From: JAAYCI01 sp031549285
Lineage (GTDB): Bacteria; Bacillota; Clostridia; Oscillospirales; Ruminococcaceae
DNA: 64,000 nucleotides
Direction: 5' to 3'
Assembly (NCBI GenBank): GCA_031549285.1
Contig: JAVBPZ010000009.1
Span: 1-64,000, forward strand
Shown: positions 60,581-64,000 of the stretch, in pieces
How positions within the stretch are numbered: the stretch's first letter is position 1
How the letters are laid out: each line of letters begins with the position of its first letter
Position numbers and translations under genes: made by a program
Notes under the pieces: model-generated
Seen by the model: the letters and a program-made list of their open reading frames with translations, nothing else
The model's database searches: none
What the model was told of the DNA's origin: nothing

Positions 60581-61123
60581 TTATGCGCCCTTGCCGGCTT
60601 TGCCTTCTTTATGAGGCACATATTCACCGGCATAGCGAATCCCCTTGCCTTTATATACTTCAGGCGGGCGCTTCTCGCGTATTTCGGCCGCAAACTGGCC
60701 GACCTTTTGTTTGTCGATGCCGTTCACCACAATCTTGGTGGGTTCCGGCACGTCCACGGTGATGCCGTCCGGCTCTTCCATAATTACCTGATGCGAATAA
60801 CCCAGGTTCATCACCAGTGTGTTGCCTTGTTTCTGTGCACGATAGCCGATGCCATGGATTTCCAAATCTTTTTTGAAACCCTCGTTCACACCAGTAACCA
60901 TGTTGGCCAGCAGCGTGCGCGAAAGGCCGTGCAGGCTGCGCGCTTCTTTTGCATCGTTCGGGCGGGACACCACTACCTCACCATTCTCCATGGAAACCTT
61001 CATCATGGGATGGATCGCGGAATGAAGGGTGCCCTTGGGGCCCTTCACGGTGACGTCGTTGCCGTCGATCTTTACCTCGACGCCCGCCGGAATGACGATG
61101 GGTTTTCTTCCGATTCTCGACAT
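60581..61123 (-). CDS. rplF: 50S ribosomal protein L6
   Basis: This 180-aa protein at the base of the L7/L12 stalk consists of two similar folds. MSRIGRKPIVIPAGVEV opens it and PPEVYKGKGIRYAGE lies in the second half. AAAGGGGC lies before ATG 61123. Confidence 0.97.
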   Translation of the reverse strand: MSRIGRKPIVIPAGVEVKIDGNDVTVKGPKGTLHSAIHPMMKVSMENGEVVVSRPNDAKEARSLHGLSRTLLANMVTGVNEGFKKDLEIHGIGYRAQKQGNTLVMNLGYSHQVIMEEPDGITVDVPEPTKIVVNGIDKQKVGQFAAEIREKRPPEVYKGKGIRYAGEYVPHKEGKAGKGA

Positions 61124-61142
61124 TGTCTATAAGCCCCTTTCT

Positions 61143-61541
61143 TTACCACACGAAGGCCAGGACCTCGCCACCCACATTTTCCTTGCGGGCCGCTTTGTCG
61201 GTCATGACGCCTTTCGAGGTGGAGATAATTGCCGTGCCCAGGCCACGCATGACCTTCGGCATGTCTTCGCAGTTGGAATAAATGCGAAGGCCCGGCTTCG
61301 ACACACGGCGCAGCCCGGCAATAACCGGCGAGCCGTTTTGTTCATATTTCAGTGTAACGCGGATGAGCCCCTGCTTTTTGTCCTCAATGACCTGCATGCT
61401 CCGTACATAGCCCTCTTCCACCAAAATCTGGCAGATGGCTTTTTTCATGTTGGAGGCAGGAATATCAACATTGGGGTGTTTGGCAGTGCTTGCATTGCGA
61501 ATGCGGGTGAGCAGATCAGCGATTGGGTCGGTGATATGCAT
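61143..61541 (-). CDS. rpsH: 30S ribosomal protein S8
   Basis: This 132-aa 16S rRNA-binding protein also serves as translational repressor of the spc operon in enterobacteria. MHITDPIADLLTRIRNA and the C-terminal GVMTDKAARKENVGGEVLAF are conserved. Its upstream spacer, 167 bp long, is filled by a repeat element, unlike the usual spacing of a few nucleotides. Confidence 0.97.
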   Translation of the reverse strand: MHITDPIADLLTRIRNASTAKHPNVDIPASNMKKAICQILVEEGYVRSMQVIEDKKQGLIRVTLKYEQNGSPVIAGLRRVSKPGLRIYSNCEDMPKVMRGLGTAIISTSKGVMTDKAARKENVGGEVLAFVW

Positions 61542-61566
61542 GCCATAGACCTCCTTCGTTCGTTAA

Positions 61567-61702
61567 TAGTTGTTAGTTACTAGTTATTAGCTGTGATAGT
61601 TGGAAGCGGGTTTCATCGCCGCCGGCGAATGACCTTGCCACTCAAAAGGCAGCTTTTCCTGCCTTCCATCAACTAACAACCAACAACTATTTACTAGTAA
61701 CT
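61567..61702. repeat. MITE-like repeat copy 1, between rpsN and rpsH
   Basis: This copy is about 136 nt, opening TAGTTGTTAGTTACTAGTTA and ending with the inverted counterpart (CTAACAAC...CTAGTAACT). It is mostly identical to the copy at 63197-63334. It starts 6 nt past the rpsN stop and ends about 25 nt before the rpsH start, so it is transcribed with the operon. Confidence 0.8.
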
Positions 61703-61708
61703 GCCCTT

Positions 61709-61894
61709 TTACCAGCTTGCCTTGCGCAGGCCGGGAATTTCGCCCTTGTAGGCAAGTTCGCGGAAACAAATGCGGCAGACGCCATACTTACGAAGGTAAG
61801 CGTGCGGGCGGCCGCAGATCTTGCAGCGGTTGTGCTCCCGGCTGGAGAACTTTGCCGGGCGGCTTTGGCGAATCTTCATGCTTGTTTTTGCCAC
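61709..61894 (-). CDS. rpsN: 30S ribosomal protein S14 type Z
   Basis: This 61-aa S14 has the zinc motif CKIC and CRIC. AKTSMKIRQSRPAKFSSRE opens it and GEIPGLRKASW ends it. The start is GTG 61894 behind GGGAGGG, giving the exact type Z length; the in-frame extension to 61930 is unlikely. Confidence 0.96.
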   Translation of the reverse strand: MAKTSMKIRQSRPAKFSSREHNRCKICGRPHAYLRKYGVCRICFRELAYKGEIPGLRKASW

Positions 61895-61907
61895 ACTCTT
61901 CCCTCCC

Positions 61908-62447
61908 TTAGTTTGCGAACGGAGCGCCAAGCAAGCTCAGCAGCTCTTTTGCTTCTTCGTCGGTTTTCGCGGTGGTCACAAATGCAATGTCCATGCCGCG
62001 CACGGCGTCTATCTTATCATAGTCAATCTCGGGGAAAATGAGCTGTTCGCGCACGCCCACCGAGTAGTTGCCGCGTCCGTCGAACGAGTTTCCGGAAATG
62101 CCGCGGAAGTCACGCACACGGGGAAACGCGATGGAGAACAGACGGTCTACGAACTCATACATGCGGTCGCCCCGCAGGGTTACCTTTGCGCCGATGGGCA
62201 TGCCTTCGCGCAGCTTGAAGTTCGCCACGCTCTTTTTCGCATTACACACTATGGCATGCTGCCCGGTGATGATGGCCAAATCCGCAATGATGGCATCCAT
62301 GATTTTAGGATTGTCCCGCGCCTCGCCGCAGCCCACGTTCACCACGACCTTGTCCAGCTTCGGAATCTGCATCACGCTCTTATAGCCAAATTTCTTCATC
62401 AGGGCGGGAGCAATTTCTTTTTGATACGTATCTTTCAATCTTGGCAT
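61908..62447 (-). CDS. rplE: 50S ribosomal protein L5
   Basis: This 179-aa 5S rRNA-binding protein contacts the P-site tRNA. MPRLKDTYQKEIAPALMKKF and the C-terminal GMDIAFVTTAKTDEEAKELL are typical. AAGGAGGG precedes ATG 62447. Confidence 0.97.
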   Translation of the reverse strand: MPRLKDTYQKEIAPALMKKFGYKSVMQIPKLDKVVVNVGCGEARDNPKIMDAIIADLAIITGQHAIVCNAKKSVANFKLREGMPIGAKVTLRGDRMYEFVDRLFSIAFPRVRDFRGISGNSFDGRGNYSVGVREQLIFPEIDYDKIDAVRGMDIAFVTTAKTDEEAKELLSLLGAPFAN

Positions 62448-62462
62448 CGTACTGCTCCCTCC

Positions 62463-62786
62463 TTAAAACTCCGCGCTGCATTTTTTGCAAACGCGTACTT
62501 TTTTGCCGTCTTTCGTCTCGGTATGGCCCACACGGGTGGCCTTGCCGCATTTGGGGCATACCGGCATCACCTTGGACGCATACATGGCGCTCTCGGCCTT
62601 CACAATGCCGCCCTGCTCGCCCTGGCGGCGGGGTTTCACATGTTTTTTCACCATGCCGCGGCCCTGTACAATCACCTTGCCCTCTTTGGGGCTGACGGCC
62701 AGCACTTTGCCTTCGAGGCCTTTGTCCTTGCCGCTTATTACCATGACGTTGTCGCCAGTTTTCACATGGACTTTGTTGTTTGTCAT
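62463..62786 (-). CDS. rplX: 50S ribosomal protein L24
   Basis: This 107-aa assembly-initiating protein has the KOW motif near the start (VHVKTGDNVMVISGKDKG). The C-terminal PVCPKCGKATR and VCKKCSAEF supply two CxxC pairs, a likely zinc ribbon seen in clostridial L24. AAGGAGG precedes ATG 62786. Confidence 0.96.
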   Translation of the reverse strand: MTNNKVHVKTGDNVMVISGKDKGLEGKVLAVSPKEGKVIVQGRGMVKKHVKPRRQGEQGGIVKAESAMYASKVMPVCPKCGKATRVGHTETKDGKKVRVCKKCSAEF

Positions 62787-62800
62787 TTTGCAGGCCTCCT

Positions 62801-63169
62801 TTACAGTGATTCCGGAGCCAGCGACAGGATCTTCAGGTAGCCGCGCTCGCGCAGTTCACGCGCGACCGGCCCAAAGATACGAGTGCCTCTCGGGTTTTTG
62901 TCATCACGAATGAGAACGGCCGCGTTCTCGTCGAAACGGATATAGCTGCCGTCGTCGCGGCGCAGGCCGTGTTTGGAACGCACAATTACCGCGCGCACCA
63001 CGTCGCCTTTTTTCACACCGGAGTTCGGCGCGCATTTCTTTATGCTTGCCACGATCACATCGCCGATGCCGGCATACCTCTTGCGGCTGCCGCCCAAAAC
63101 GCGAATGCACATCAGTTCCTTCGCGCCGGTGTTGTCGGCAACCTTCAGACGGGATTGCATCTGAACCAT
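62801..63169 (-). CDS. rplN: 50S ribosomal protein L14
   Basis: This 122-aa protein forms a bridge to the small subunit. MVQMQSRLKVADNTGAKEL and IFGPVARELRERGYLKILSL are standard. AAGGAGG precedes ATG 63169. A repeat copy fills the gap upstream, where rpsQ normally lies a few nucleotides away. Confidence 0.97.
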   Translation of the reverse strand: MVQMQSRLKVADNTGAKELMCIRVLGGSRKRYAGIGDVIVASIKKCAPNSGVKKGDVVRAVIVRSKHGLRRDDGSYIRFDENAAVLIRDDKNPRGTRIFGPVARELRERGYLKILSLAPESL

Positions 63170-63196
63170 GGTTTCGGTCCTCCTTCAAATAGTTAT

Positions 63197-63334
63197 TAGT
63201 TGTTAGTTACTAGTTATTAGTTGTGATAGTTGGACGCCGGTTTCACCGCCAAAGGCAGATGACCTGGTTACTCAAAAGACCGTTTTCTGCTGGCCTTCCA
63301 TCAACTAACAACTGACAACTACTTTCCAGTAACT
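63197..63334. repeat. MITE-like repeat copy 2, between rpsQ and rplN
   Basis: This copy is about 138 nt with the same ends as copy 1 (TAGTTGTTAGTTACTAGTTA... CCAGTAACT). The two ends are imperfect inverted repeats of each other, extended on this copy by flanking AATAGT/ACTATT (63188-63193, 63333-63340 region). The centre has no reading frame. It lies between the rpsQ stop and the rplN SD. Confidence 0.8.
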
Positions 63335-63339
63335 ATACA

Positions 63340-63597
63340 CTATTTCGCTTTCTCGATGACCTTTAAAAGTCTCCAGTGTTTCTCTTTGGACAGCGGGCGG
63401 GTCTCCATAATGGTGACACGGTCGCCGGTTTTGCACTCGTTCTTTTCATCGTGCGCCTTGAACTTCACGGTGCGTTTTACAATCTTTTTGTACAGAGGGT
63501 GCTTCACGCTGTCGCGCACAGCCACCACGATGGTCTTGTCCATCTTGTCCGACACCACGGTGCCGGTCCGCGTTTTCCTCAGGTTTCTGCCTTCCAT
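63340..63597 (-). CDS. rpsQ: 30S ribosomal protein S17
   Basis: This 85-aa OB-fold protein binds helix 11 of 16S rRNA. RNLRKTRTGTVVSDKMDKT, then VAVRDSVKHPLYKK, and the PLSKEKHWRLLKVIEKAK end are standard. AAAGGAGG precedes ATG 63597. Confidence 0.97.
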   Translation of the reverse strand: MEGRNLRKTRTGTVVSDKMDKTIVVAVRDSVKHPLYKKIVKRTVKFKAHDEKNECKTGDRVTIMETRPLSKEKHWRLLKVIEKAK

Positions 63598-63612
63598 CGT
63601 TTCCCCTCCTTT

Positions 63613-63816
63613 TTAGTTTTCTGCGTCTTCAAGCGCGTTGCCACCCATAACGGTTTTCACCCGGGCAATGTCCCGCTTGACTACTTTAATGCGCTGTGGG
63701 TTTTCCAGCTGGTTGATGGCATGCTGAAAACGCAGGTTGAACAGCTCTTCTTTCAGCTCCGCCAGCTTCTTGTCCAGCTCCACAGGCTTCATGTCGCGCA
63801 ATTCGCTCGCTTTCAT
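63613..63816 (-). CDS. rpmC: 50S ribosomal protein L29
   Basis: This 67-aa helical protein sits at the tunnel exit. KASELRDMKPVELDKKL and FNLRFQHAINQLENPQRI are diagnostic. ATG 63816 shares one base with the rplP stop (TAATG), so the genes are translationally coupled. Confidence 0.96.
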   Translation of the reverse strand: MKASELRDMKPVELDKKLAELKEELFNLRFQHAINQLENPQRIKVVKRDIARVKTVMGGNALEDAEN

Positions 63817-64000
63817 TATGCGTCACCATCCTTTTCAGCCGTGGCACCTTCGCCGCCGGCGGCCTCCTCTTCGGCTGCCGCGGCAGCTTCCGCCGCTGCG
63901 GCCTCGGCCGCCATCCCGCGGTTTTTCGAGCCAAGTTCCACTTCAAACTCACCCTCGCGCTTCACGAACTTGGTCTTCACCGGCAGCTTGTGGCTGGCCA
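63816..64000 (-). CDS. rplP: 50S ribosomal protein L16, C-terminal part, with acidic tail (partial)
   Basis: The visible 60 residues start in ASHKLPVKTKFVKRE, the normal C-terminus of L16; the rest is outside the window. Normal L16 ends here or a few residues later, but this gene runs on for about 45 residues rich in Ala, Glu and Gly (MAAEAAAAEAAAAAEEE and following), ending EKDGDA. The frame stays open to a TAA coupled to rpmC, so the tail is genuine coding sequence. It is acidic, the opposite of the L30 tail. Confidence 0.85.
   Translation of the reverse strand, partial: ASHKLPVKTKFVKREGEFEVELGSKNRGMAAEAAAAEAAAAAEEEAAGGEGATAEKDGDA

Noticed and set aside
61567..63334. Two-copy repeat considered as a CRISPR or attachment pair
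   Set aside because: There are only two 137-nt copies 1.6 kb apart with inverted-repeat ends and conserved genes between; no spacer-repeat periodicity and no cas or integrase genes.

Overview
The window (about 58-60% GC outside one AT-rich island) looks like a chromosomal segment of a Gram-positive anaerobic Clostridia member, most like the Oscillospiraceae/Ruminococcaceae. Supporting points: a two-gene SufC-SufB iron-sulfur system, rubrerythrin beside a Fur/PerR-type regulator, glutamine synthetase type III, zinc-binding S4 and S14, a KOW-domain gene between map and infA, strong Shine-Dalgarno (SD) sites and many TTG/GTG starts. The taxonomic placement is inference.

Layout. 1-800: possible IS200/IS605-like end and a small zincin-like protein. 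1079-6972 (minus): xpaC-telA-membrane protein-gpsA. 7231-11078: RNA 2'-phosphodiesterase, sufC-sufB, divergent PerR-type regulator and rubrerythrin. 11321-13966: glutamine synthetase III and a small basic membrane protein. 14307-17766: murD, a GNAT acetyltransferase and a PLP-dependent 'aluminium resistance' lyase, with overlapping genes. 17833-20600: tRNA-Leu(UAG), a large serine recombinase remnant and an AT-rich gene for a HEPN-motif protein; this is a genomic island and the best candidate for an uncharacterised defence-type gene. 20874-31501: an arabinofuranose-oligosaccharide locus (CUT1 ABC permeases, binding lipoprotein, LacI regulator, GH127, GH51, MsmX/UgpC-type ATPase, DUF624 protein) with shared CTAAnCGTTTAG-like operators. 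31653-33713: DNA alkylation repair. 33873-35523: MATE exporter behind an unusual leader with a very strong early terminator. 35845-41777: a five-PAS hybrid histidine kinase, a response regulator and an aldo/keto reductase. 41778-42257: a non-coding zone with strong multi-helix RNA folding potential. 42258-51829: small membrane protein, ABC-F, GH25, an ABC exporter, a YhfC-type protease, DUF3887, PadR, DUF1700-like and DUF4097 genes.

51998-64000 (minus) is the S10/spc/alpha ribosomal superoperon from the end of rplP to rplQ, including secY, adk, map, infA and rpoA. Gene order is classical, with three oddities: L30 carries a roughly 166-residue Ala/Lys/Pro-rich N-terminal tail, L16 ends in an Ala/Glu-rich acidic tail, and two copies of a roughly 137-nt repeat with inverted-repeat ends sit between rpsQ/rplN and rpsN/rpsH. 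An 18-bp perfect inverted repeat lies between rpoA and rplQ. No rRNA genes or CRISPR arrays were seen.
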